Positions 1 through 5,356 of a DNA stretch of 5,796 nucleotides are shown one piece after another. How positions within the stretch are numbered: position 1 is the stretch's first letter; every line of letters begins with the position of its first letter. Under the pieces are notes generated by a model. The model saw nothing but the letters and a program-made list of their open reading frames with translations, was not told the DNA's origin and searched no databases. This stretch comes from Deltaproteobacteria bacterium. Its GTDB lineage: Bacteria; Myxococcota_A; UBA9042; DTJE01. Location: positions 1-5,796 of the forward strand of contig JADHTP010000211.1 of assembly GCA_016784945.1 (NCBI GenBank), given 5' to 3'. The translations under genes were made by a program, and so were the position numbers.

Positions 1-2
1 GT

Positions 3-113
3 TTCCTGAAAAAACGGTACTATCAGGAGCTCGATCTGAAGGTTGTCGCCATGAACGGGTATGATTCGCGCCGCTTTGCTGATGAATATTCCTCAGCACA
101 TCCGAGCATATGA
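3..113 (+). CDS. C-terminal end of an unidentified protein (5' end outside window)
   Basis: The plus-strand frame beginning at base 3 is open from the window edge and ends with TGA at 111-113, giving 36 residues that end in SSAHPSI. The stretch contains charged, soluble-looking sequence (KKRYYQELDLKVVAMNGYD) with no membrane segment or cysteine. It is called a real gene because its stop codon overlaps the ATG of the next gene (ATGA at 110-113), the usual signature of translational coupling, and because the frame is continuous to the edge. Too little is present to name a family. A resemblance to the C-terminal 'GD..D.R.F..E' end of 2-hydroxyacyl-CoA dehydratase subunits crossed my mind but cannot be supported at this length. 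Confidence 0.55.
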   Translation, partial: FLKKRYYQELDLKVVAMNGYDSRRFADEYSSAHPSI

Positions 114-436
114 ACATCCTGGGCCTGCTCATGGCCGGCCTCCTGAACCAGACCATGTCCCTGGAAAACAACGCGCGAAGGGCCGGTGGGATGAAAGGCG
201 ACGTGTTCGTGAAGGCAGGGGGAATGGGCGTGAGCCTGCGCTTCGACGGCCAGGGGATCATCATCATGAAGGGACCCACGAAACGACCGCGCGCCCGGGT
301 CGGCGGGGCCATGGAAGACCTGCTGTCCATGGTCACCGGCGGCGGTCTCGTTGGCCCCGTGCTGTCGGGCAAGGTGCGCATCGGGGGGAACCCGTTCTTC
401 CTCCTGAAGATGCTCCCCCTCATCCAGGCGTCGTGA
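110..436 (+). CDS. SCP2-like sterol/lipid carrier domain protein, 108 aa
   Basis: This small protein looks like a stand-alone SCP2 (sterol carrier protein 2) fold. After a short hydrophobic start (MNILGLLMAGLLNQ, residues 1-14) comes a beta-rich part at 31-55 (VFVKAGGMGVSLRF, then GQGIIIMKG). An RARVGGAMEDLLSMVTGG element follows at 61-78, then SGKVRIGGNPFFLLKMLPLI at 86-105. The order 'strand - edll..l.tG - GK.rv.G - helix' is the SCP2 family pattern. SCP2 domains bind acyl chains, sterols and other hydrophobic ligands in a tunnel. Family length is about 100-120 aa, so the protein seems complete. The ATG overlaps the preceding stop (ATGA) and no strong Shine-Dalgarno is visible, so translation is probably coupled to the upstream gene. 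The FAD oxidase begins 16 nt downstream, which implies one operon. The family call is by eye, and the ligand is unknown. Confidence 0.7.
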   Translation: MNILGLLMAGLLNQTMSLENNARRAGGMKGDVFVKAGGMGVSLRFDGQGIIIMKGPTKRPRARVGGAMEDLLSMVTGGGLVGPVLSGKVRIGGNPFFLLKMLPLIQAS

Positions 437-440
437 AACC

Positions 441-446
441 GGGAGG
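441..446 (+). promoter_or_regulatory. Ribosome binding site that decides a TTG start
   Basis: GGGAGG lies 6 nt before TTG at 453-455. No ATG or GTG in the right frame is near, and the N-terminal sequence read from the TTG (KQFLIDLLGADGVL) is plausible for the family, so the TTG is the best start of the FAD oxidase. Confidence 0.7.
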
Positions 447-452
447 TGCCCG

Positions 453-1880
453 TTGAAACAGTTCCTGATCGACCTGCTGGGAGCCGACGGCGTGCTGGAC
501 ACCGCGGCGGACCTGGCACCCTACCGGGAGGATTTTACCGAAATCGCCCCATCGGACCCGGACCTGGTGGCCTTCGTGACCACCACGGAACAGGTGCAGG
601 CCATCCTGGTGAAGGCGACCGAGACGCGGACCCCCGTGATACCGGCGGTCTACCGGACCAATATCGGCGGTCTGTGCATGGCGGGCGAGGGCGGGGGCCT
701 GATCCTGGATTTGACGCGCATGAACCGGATCCACGAGGTGAACGTGGACGACATGTACGCGGTCATCGAACCCGGCGTGACCCAGCGGATTATGAAGGAT
801 TACCTGGTGGAGCACGACCTGCCCCTGACTTTGGGCTACTCCCTGGCGCCCCCCGACACGTCCATCTTCGCCAACGCCCTGCTGGGCGGGCTGACCAACC
901 GGTCGCTCAAGTACGGCGATCAGTCCCAGAGCATTTCGGGCCTGGAGGCGGTGATGGCGGACGGTTCGCTGGTCCGCACCGGCGCCTGGGCCGTGGATGG
1001 GATCTCGCCCTACGGCCGGGTGCCCCTGCCCGACCTCACGGGGCTCTTCGTGGCCTTCCAGGGGACCACGGGCATCGCCACCCGTATGGCCTTCCAGCTG
1101 TGGCCGTTGCACCCCATTAACCGGCGCCTTTTCTTCCTGACCTACAACCCCACCGCCACCTACGAAGTGGTGATGCGTTTGTGCAAAAAAGAGGTCTGCG
1201 ACGACATCGGCGGCCTGTCCTGGCCTTCCGCCAAGATGATGATGGGCGTCCAGCGCCCCCACCCGGTGCCCGACGAGGGCGAACCCGTCTTTTTCCTGTA
1301 CCTGGACGTGACCGCCGAGATCCCGGAGGAGATGGCGGTAAAGACCAGCATCATCCAGTCGGTCATCGACGAGGTCAGCGCCATGGGAGAGGAGTTCGTG
1401 GGACCGCTGGACATCGAAACGCTGGTCAAGGTGAATCCCGCCATGGAGGCCTTCGCACAATTCCCCACGGACCTGGAGTTCCTCACGAACCACGGTGGGG
1501 GCGGCCTGTCCTGGATCGGGACCTATGGCCCCATTTCGCGTTTCGCCAGGGGAGCGGAGGTCTGCACGGAAATCATGGTACGCCACGGGTTCCCGCCGGT
1601 CATCGTGAGCCGGCCCATGCGTGGCGGGCACTTCGGGGTCCTGCGGTTCATCACCATCTTCGACAAGGGGGACGCAGCCGAAGTGGAGCGTGTCCGCGAG
1701 GTCAACCGTGAACTACTGGAGGCCCTGACCGGACTGGGTTTCCTGATGTACAAGACTCCCGTCTGGGCCTGGCGGGAGTTGAAGGACCGGATGGACCCGG
1801 GCATGCTGGACCTGACGAAACGTTGCAAGAAGATGATGGACCCGGCGGGGATCCTCAATCCGGGGAAGATGGATCTGTAG
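453..1880 (+). CDS. FAD-binding oxidoreductase (PCMH/VAO, GlcD-like), 475 aa
   Basis: This is a flavin oxidase or dehydrogenase of the PCMH-type FAD-binding superfamily (GlcD, 4-cresol dehydrogenase and vanillyl-alcohol oxidase relatives). These enzymes oxidise alcohols, 2-hydroxyacids or related substrates. The FAD domain covers about residues 30-220. It contains the pyrophosphate-loop region at 61-93 (PVIPAVYRTNIGG, then GGLILDLTRMNRI), AVIEPGV at 103-109, ISGLEAVMADGSLVRTG at 161-177, and the closing DLTGLFVAFQGTTGIATRM at 194-212. A substrate-cap domain follows to about residue 440. The C-terminus DPAGILNPGKM (463-473) is the classic end of this superfamily. The usual Gly-rich loop is divergent here (AVYRTNIGG instead of a G.GTS-type loop). 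No Cys-rich iron-sulphur domain is fused, and no Fe-S partner is seen in the window. The start is TTG at 453. The superfamily is secure, but the substrate is not assignable. Confidence 0.92.
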   Translation: MKQFLIDLLGADGVLDTAADLAPYREDFTEIAPSDPDLVAFVTTTEQVQAILVKATETRTPVIPAVYRTNIGGLCMAGEGGGLILDLTRMNRIHEVNVDDMYAVIEPGVTQRIMKDYLVEHDLPLTLGYSLAPPDTSIFANALLGGLTNRSLKYGDQSQSISGLEAVMADGSLVRTGAWAVDGISPYGRVPLPDLTGLFVAFQGTTGIATRMAFQLWPLHPINRRLFFLTYNPTATYEVVMRLCKKEVCDDIGGLSWPSAKMMMGVQRPHPVPDEGEPVFFLYLDVTAEIPEEMAVKTSIIQSVIDEVSAMGEEFVGPLDIETLVKVNPAMEAFAQFPTDLEFLTNHGGGGLSWIGTYGPISRFARGAEVCTEIMVRHGFPPVIVSRPMRGGHFGVLRFITIFDKGDAAEVERVREVNRELLEALTGLGFLMYKTPVWAWRELKDRMDPGMLDLTKRCKKMMDPAGILNPGKMDL

Positions 1881-2040
1881 CGGTCAGGGTGATGGTGTAC
1901 TGGGAAAGCTGCTCCTCACCGTCCACCGACACCACCTCGACGTAGTAGATGCCCTCTGGCAGTTCCGGGTGAACCAGCAGGGTGTCGCCCCCCGCACCCG
2001 GTCCCGAAGAATTGATCATGCCTATCCGGTTGACTCCCAA
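1855..2040 (-). pseudogene. C-terminal remnant of a secreted PPC-like domain protein
   Basis: The minus-strand frame reads LGVNRIGMINSSGPGAGG, DTLLVHPELPEGIYYVEV, then SQYTITLTATDPSSPD and TGA at 1857-1855. The pattern 'L..(H/P)PELPEGIYYVEV......YTITLTA' is typical of the last beta-strands of bacterial pre-peptidase C-terminal (PPC) or similar beta-sandwich domains at the end of secreted proteins. It begins abruptly. Upstream the frame is open to 2070, where a TAG separates it from the transposase fragment, and the sequence from about 2041 does not look like PPC protein. No Shine-Dalgarno precedes the nominal TTG at 2040, so it is unlikely to be a gene of its own. Its 3' end overlaps the end of the FAD oxidase gene tail to tail by 26 bp. 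It is best read as the surviving end of a larger gene whose front was removed by the neighbouring insertion and deletion. Confidence 0.6.
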
Positions 2041-2229
2041 CGCCGGCGTCGTGCCGCGCGGATACGTGTGCTATTCCCAACAGTTACACGCGACCCCCCT
2101 CTGGGGGGCGGCCCTACCAGAAGCTACAAGATCGCTGCAGTAGCTATGATACTGGGGCCTTCGGCCCGTGGAATCTTTGGTAACATCCGTGAATGAGGCA
2201 ACACGATGGGTATTTCTACTTGACGCCGG
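2041..2229. other. Non-coding, inverted-repeat-rich segment at the scar
   Basis: No credible gene is seen in this stretch. It is dense in potential stem-loops. CGTGT at 2065-2069 pairs with ACACG at 2086-2090. CCCCCC at 2095-2100 pairs with GGGGGG at 2103-2108 around a TCT-type loop, give or take one base. AGCTAC at 2122-2127 pairs with GTAGCT at 2140-2145 and is enclosed by CCAG at 2117-2120 with CTGG at 2152-2155. GGGCC-TTC-GGCCC lies at about 2155-2167. None is followed by a run of T, so an ordinary intrinsic terminator is not indicated. It may be the far end of a decayed mobile element or an unrelated structured repeat, and I do not recognise it. Confidence 0.4.
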
Positions 2230-2739
2230 GGAGCTCACTGCTGCGTTGTCCGCGAACAATCCGACCAGCTCGAAAAGATCTGTCGCTGCGTCCAAAAGCT
2301 TCTTCGACGCCTCGGACGATTTGACCAGCGAAAAACACCCCACGGCCTTCTTCGTCAGATACAGCTCGGCAAAACGACTATCCAATCCATCAAACAACTC
2401 TGGATGCTGCCTCTTCAGGTTCACCAGAAACTTGTGCGTTGTCCGCACCATGATGCCAAGATGCCCCAGCTTCTTCATGTCGGACCTGATGTGCACCGAG
2501 TCCAGACGCTGCTTGCGCGTGTCTATTCCGAATACCTCGGCAAGCTTTCCAGTGACCGTCTCGAACAGTACTCCGTCAAGCTCGTGCTCCAGCACGATAC
2601 GTCGCAGGTTGTATGTCGTCTTGGGACAGAAGTACGCGGACGCGTCCGATGCGGCGGTTATGTCCAAAGCAAAATGCCAAGGTGGCCCGTTTTGTGGTCC
2701 TTCGTGAAGATCGTCAGGATCGCCTGTATGTGGTTGATA
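2071..2739 (-). pseudogene. Internal fragment of an IS1182-type (DUF772) transposase
   Basis: The open frame follows a TGA at 2742-2740 and ends with TAG at 2073-2071. Transposase-like sequence runs from about 2712 to 2230. It shows GPPWHFALDITAAS, then YFCPKTTYNLRRIVLEHELD, then TRKQRLDSVHIRSDMKKLG, FLVNLKRQHPELFDGLDSRF and a LVKSSEASKKLL element. The series '(C)..T.YN.R..ll..dL...lF', 'RLDSvHi.SnM..LgR.gi.v.T...Fl.nLkrq' and 'S..s...l' marks the N-terminal InsH/DUF772 part of IS1182-type DDE transposases. A full enzyme is several hundred residues with the DDE catalytic half downstream. That half is missing here, and so is the extreme N-terminus. After DNAAVSS (codons ending about 2230) the reading no longer resembles the family. 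No good start codon exists (TTG at 2667 is only nominal). It is a dead fragment. Confidence 0.75.
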
Positions 2740-2760
2740 TCATGACAGTATATCTACCAC
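2730..2760. repeat. Imperfect inverted repeat, 11-bp arms
   Basis: GTGGTTGATAT at 2730-2740 and ATATCTACCAC at 2750-2760 form a stem of 10 pairs with one T-T mismatch around a 9-nt loop. It overlaps the -10 element of the minus-strand promoter candidate and lies just upstream of the surviving transposase frame. It could be an operator or attenuating hairpin of the former insertion sequence, or a protein-binding site. The role is inferred; the repeat itself is plainly visible. Confidence 0.6.
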
Positions 2761-2779
2761 GCGGCACCGCTGATGTCAA
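2751..2779 (-). promoter_or_regulatory. Sigma70-like promoter candidate facing the transposase fragment
   Basis: On the minus strand a perfect TTGACA (2779-2774) is followed after 17 nt by TAGATA (2756-2751). An overlapping TATACT (2752-2747) lies slightly further on. Spacing from TTGACA to TAGATA is ideal, though that hexamer matches the -10 consensus only moderately. It points into the transposase fragment and would have transcribed the intact element. It may still produce a transcript running through the scar toward the 3' end of the FAD oxidase gene. Confidence 0.45.
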
Positions 2780-2792
2780 GAAGAAATCGCAC

Positions 2793-2838
2793 CTTTTTAC
2801 AATTATTTCAGCGGTTTGCGCTGATCAGGACTTTTTAC
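2793..2838. repeat. CTTTTTAC direct repeats flanking a small hairpin
   Basis: CTTTTTAC occurs at 2793-2800 and again at 2831-2838. Between them TCAGCG (2808-2813) pairs perfectly with CGCTGA (2819-2824) around GTTTG. The arrangement sits between the lipoprotein gene end and the transposase promoter. It could mark the outer end of the insertion sequence or be a weak plus-strand terminator (6-bp stem, then five T after a 6-nt gap). Neither reading is firm. Confidence 0.4.
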
Positions 2839-2849
2839 GAGGGCGTCAG

Positions 2850-2868
2850 ACGATGAACGATCAACGAT
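2850..2868. repeat. Three ACGAT copies at a 7-bp period
   Basis: ACGAT lies at 2850-2854, 2857-2861 and 2864-2868 with two variable bases between copies, directly after the lipoprotein stop codon on the minus strand. A TGCCC-TAC-GGGCA hairpin (2868-2880) overlaps that stop. It has no T-run on the minus-strand side, so it is not a convincing terminator. This is a minor microrepeat without an assigned role. Confidence 0.4.
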
Positions 2869-2871
2869 GCC

Positions 2872-5298
2872 CTACGGGCACACCTCCACGGGCGGCCAGG
2901 GATCATAGATGTCGCAGGACCCGCCCACGGTCACGCAGGGGTCGTCATCGCAGACACGGGCCATGTTTTCGGGGATTTCCTCTTCCCGCAGTTGCAGCAG
3001 CTGGCAGTTGGCCTGGGCCGGCGGATAGAAGGTTTCGCCGTCCGCCACCTTCATGTACAGCTCCTGGACGAACATGGTCCCGTCCCACTTGGCCAGTCCC
3101 GTGTCGGGGTCGGGCCCGATCCGTCCGCGAAGCACGTTGTTCCGCAACTCGAAATGGATGGGGCCGATGGTAAGCGCCAGGGTGAAGGGGAAGGTTTCGA
3201 ACTGCAGGCCCTTGGCCTTGTCAGCGGCCATGCACCCGTTCACCGTGAACAGGAAGCCTTCGGGGCCATTGTCGATCTTGAGCTGCTTGGGGTCCTTGGT
3301 GTTGAGGGGCATGCCTTCCAGGGGGTCCCCGTCGGTGAGCACCACCACGAAACGTCCCGTGTCCCGGTCCACCTGGATGTCCGAAAAGAACTGCTGGGAC
3401 AGGGGAATGGGGCTCGGCGGGCTGGGGAAGTCCGCAAAGAACAGGAACGGCCCTTCCACCACGTCCAGCGGTTCGGGCAGGACCTCCTTGCCGCAGGACT
3501 CCAGGTCGAAGCCACCGCCCACGATCTGGAAGTCGAAGAACCGGTCCACGTTGAGGGTGTGGCCCTCGTCGTCGGCCAGGTTGCCCGTGACCTCCAGCAC
3601 CAGGGGGTCGCGCCAGGGTCCCAGGGCCCCTTCGGCCACGTCAACCCACGCTTCCTTCCGCCCGTCCTTGAGTGTGATGGTCACTTCGCCCGTGTTGAAC
3701 AGCCCGTCGGGGGCGCACAGGCAACGGGACCGGTCGCTGCCCACGGTGTCGCCGTCGTTGTCGTAATAGAATGTGGTGCACTCCAGGGCGTCCTCTTCGT
3801 CGATGACGCCGTCGCAGTTCTCGTCCACGCCCGCGCCCGAACCCCGGGTGCAGGCCTCCGGGGCGTCCGGGTTTACCGCGGGATCGCTGTCGTTGCAGTC
3901 GCCCCCGGCCGTTTCGGTGAACAGGCCTTCAGATGCGCACAGGCACTGCCGGTGGCCCGTCTCGCCGTGGCCGTCCCCGTCCTTGTCGTAATAGAACCAG
4001 GTTCCCGTGCCGCAGATGTCGAGTTCCGGCGTGTCGCAGTCCCCGCCCAGGCTTTCGCAAACCTCCGGGACACCGGGATTGATGGCCGCGTCCTTGTCGT
4101 TGCAGTCCCCCGGTTCTTCGGCTGTGTGCTGTTCGAAGGAGTCCACCCGGCAGCGTGAATCGGCCTCCACGCCGAACCCGTCGCCGTCCGCGTCCCGATA
4201 GAAGACCGTACACTCCGTGCACCCGTCTTCGTCGGTCTTGCCGTCGCAATCGTCGTCCACGGCGTTGTCGCAGACCTCGTCGGCATCGGGGTGAACGAAA
4301 TAGTCGCCGTCGTTGCAGTCGTCGCCCGAGGCGGCCGAAAACTCCAGGCTTCCGGCACACAGGCACTTGCTGTTGCCCGCGGCCCCTGCGCCGTCTCCGT
4401 CGTCATCGTGGAACAGGATGGTGCATCCCTGGGAGCCCACCTCGTCCACCCGGCCGTCACAGTTGTCGTCCACCAGGTTGCAGGCTTCCTCCGCTCCCGG
4501 GTTGACGCCCCCGTCCCCGTCGTCGCAGTCCCCGGCGCGTGCCGCCCGGTAGCCTCCCTGGGGCCCGGCCAGGCAGTTGGTGTCGCCGGCATCGCCGTAG
4601 GTGTCTCCGTCGGCGTCCAGATAGAAGGTGACGCATTCCTGGCAGCCCGCCTGGTCCGCCTGGGCCACGCAGGCATCGTCATCCCCGCAGGTCCCGGCGG
4701 TGGATTCCTCGTCCACGGACCCGTCGCAGTCGTCGTCGCGGGCGTTGCCGCAGATCTCCGGGGACCCCGGATTCACGGCGTGGTCGTTGTCGTCGCAGTC
4801 GCCCGGCTCCACGGCCCGGTGCTGACCGTCCTGTGACGCCAGGCACAGGCTGTCGTCCGACTTGCCGTAGCCGTCCCCGTCCTTGTCGCGATAGAATGGC
4901 GTGCAGTCCTGGCAGCCCTGTGCCCCGGTGTCGCCGTCGCAGTTGAGGTCCAGTGCACTGTCGCAGGGCTCCACCGCCCGCGGGTGGATCCCGCTGTCCT
5001 GGTCGCTGCAGTCGAAGGGACGGTGGCAGGGGCTGGTGGCAGGCGTGCACAGTTCGAGGATGGGCACGTCGAAGGGATTCCTTTCGGCCTCGATGTCGTA
5101 GAGAACCTCCTTGCCGGACCAGACGCGGATTTCCAGGGACTCCTCCCGCACCGGTTCCGAGAACCGCAGCACGATGGGTTCCCCGGCTTCGAAGTTGGGA
5201 TTTTCGCCCGCCGCCATCCACACGTCGGGTGGCGGGTCGAACCCGCAACCGGCAGCTACCAGGGAAGTGAAAGCCAGCGACACCACCAGGGCCTTCAT
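2872..5298 (-). CDS. Surface lipoprotein with MopE-type metal-binding repeats inside an Ig-like domain, 808 aa
   Basis: The start is ATG at 5298-5296. AAGGAG lies 7 nt upstream, and the ATG opens a signal peptide (MKALVVSLAFTSLVAAG) ending in lipobox Cys18, so the protein is probably exported and lipid-anchored. An earlier in-frame ATG at 5331 has no RBS and would spoil the signal. Residues 40-91 (PIVLRFSEPVREESLEIRVW) and 535-594 (PLVLEVTGNLADDEGHTLN, FDFQIVGG) look like the two halves of one Big_5/SbsA-type Ig-like domain. Between them, residues 96-534 hold six Cys/Asp-rich repeats. Each has an FYxDxDGDGxG loop (for example 135-145) and a GDCDDxDxxVNPGxxExC...DDxCDGxxDE block (for example 166-197), as in the Cu-binding_MopE family. 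These repeats are thought to bind metal; the metal here is unknown. Residues 595-808 form a beta-rich domain I do not recognise, ending in a Cys-rich tail (C783, C788, C795, C808). The gene follows the barrel gene after 58 bp. Confidence 0.9.
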   Translation of the reverse strand: MKALVVSLAFTSLVAAGCGFDPPPDVWMAAGENPNFEAGEPIVLRFSEPVREESLEIRVWSGKEVLYDIEAERNPFDVPILELCTPATSPCHRPFDCSDQDSGIHPRAVEPCDSALDLNCDGDTGAQGCQDCTPFYRDKDGDGYGKSDDSLCLASQDGQHRAVEPGDCDDNDHAVNPGSPEICGNARDDDCDGSVDEESTAGTCGDDDACVAQADQAGCQECVTFYLDADGDTYGDAGDTNCLAGPQGGYRAARAGDCDDGDGGVNPGAEEACNLVDDNCDGRVDEVGSQGCTILFHDDDGDGAGAAGNSKCLCAGSLEFSAASGDDCNDGDYFVHPDADEVCDNAVDDDCDGKTDEDGCTECTVFYRDADGDGFGVEADSRCRVDSFEQHTAEEPGDCNDKDAAINPGVPEVCESLGGDCDTPELDICGTGTWFYYDKDGDGHGETGHRQCLCASEGLFTETAGGDCNDSDPAVNPDAPEACTRGSGAGVDENCDGVIDEEDALECTTFYYDNDGDTVGSDRSRCLCAPDGLFNTGEVTITLKDGRKEAWVDVAEGALGPWRDPLVLEVTGNLADDEGHTLNVDRFFDFQIVGGGFDLESCGKEVLPEPLDVVEGPFLFFADFPSPPSPIPLSQQFFSDIQVDRDTGRFVVVLTDGDPLEGMPLNTKDPKQLKIDNGPEGFLFTVNGCMAADKAKGLQFETFPFTLALTIGPIHFELRNNVLRGRIGPDPDTGLAKWDGTMFVQELYMKVADGETFYPPAQANCQLLQLREEEIPENMARVCDDDPCVTVGGSCDIYDPWPPVEVCP
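3697..5013 (-). repeat. Coding repeat array: six ~70-aa MopE-type units
   Basis: The array covers residues 96-534 of the lipoprotein. DxDGD loops begin near residues 138, 228, 298, 369, 438 and 513, giving steps of about 90, 70, 71, 69 and 75 residues. GDC(D/N)D-type blocks begin near 96, 166, 256, 326, 397 and 466. The array starts with the second half of a unit (DCSDQDSGIHPRAVEPCDSA) and ends with the first half (YYDNDGDTVGSDRSRCLCAP), so it holds six whole units in a permuted phase. Units 3, 5 and 6 carry CLC after the loop, units 1 and 2 CLA, and unit 4 CRV. Confidence 0.85.
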
Positions 5299-5305
5299 AT
5301 CTGCT

Positions 5306-5311
5306 CTCCTT
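5306..5311 (-). promoter_or_regulatory. Ribosome binding site of the lipoprotein gene
   Basis: AAGGAG on the minus strand lies 7 nt before ATG at 5298-5296. It favours this start over the in-frame ATG at 5331 and agrees with the signal peptide. Confidence 0.8.
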
Positions 5312-5356
5312 GCACGTTGGGTCTCAGACATCGCATCCGACCTCGTCCATCACGCC

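Larger units (their letters stand above)
2071..2850 (-). mobile_element. Decayed insertion sequence remnant (IS1182/DUF772-like), ends uncertain
   Basis: The stretch between the PPC tail and the lipoprotein gene contains an internal piece of a transposase, a promoter-like sequence just upstream of it, and short repeats near the right side. Local sequence is visibly richer in A/T (for example around 2740-2840) than the GC-rich genes on either side, which fits imported DNA. No matching pair of terminal inverted repeats and no target duplication could be found. Both ends are therefore only estimates: the left near 2041-2230 and the right near 2830-2870. Confidence 0.6.

Noticed and set aside
420..1631. 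Long minus-strand open frame (403 codons) opposite the FAD oxidase gene
   Set aside because: Composition is rich in H, G, R, V and Q with no recognisable motif, and it lies opposite a clear, motif-bearing flavin enzyme. It is a GC-rich shadow frame.
2041..2229. tRNA, attC site or CRISPR-like repeat in the structured segment
   Set aside because: No cloverleaf with a proper anticodon arm, no paired attC core sites, and no regularly spaced direct repeats could be found.
2168..2707. Plus-strand open frame (179 codons) across the transposase fragment
   Set aside because: Ser/Arg/Cys-rich with no motif; it is the antisense of the sequence that matches the transposase family.
2808..2838. Intrinsic terminator on the plus strand (TCAGCG/CGCTGA hairpin then TTTTT)
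   Set aside because: The stem is only 6 bp, the T-run is separated by 6 nt, and no plus-strand gene ends nearby. On the minus strand, where the lipoprotein gene ends, the hairpin is followed by A-rich sequence.
2613..3173. Plus-strand open frame (186 codons) bridging the scar and the lipoprotein gene
   Set aside because: It crosses the boundary between two unrelated regions and turns into Arg/Pro-rich antisense of the lipoprotein, so it cannot be one real gene.
2992..4158. Long plus-strand open frame (388 codons) opposite the lipoprotein gene
   Set aside because: It reads as the antisense of a strongly biased coding region, with repeated VAV/VLVV runs that mirror the repeat array. There is no RBS or domain; the opposite strand has a signal peptide, lipobox and repeats.
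3873..4682. Second minus-strand frame through the repeat array (269 codons, T/A/R-rich)
   Set aside because: It is an out-of-frame reading of the repeats, kept open by high GC and repeat periodicity. The MopE motifs are all in the other frame.
5299..5331. Alternative ATG at 5331 for the lipoprotein, adding 11 residues
   Set aside because: It lacks a Shine-Dalgarno and would put charged residues in front of a textbook lipoprotein signal peptide. ATG at 5298 has AAGGAG at 7 nt.
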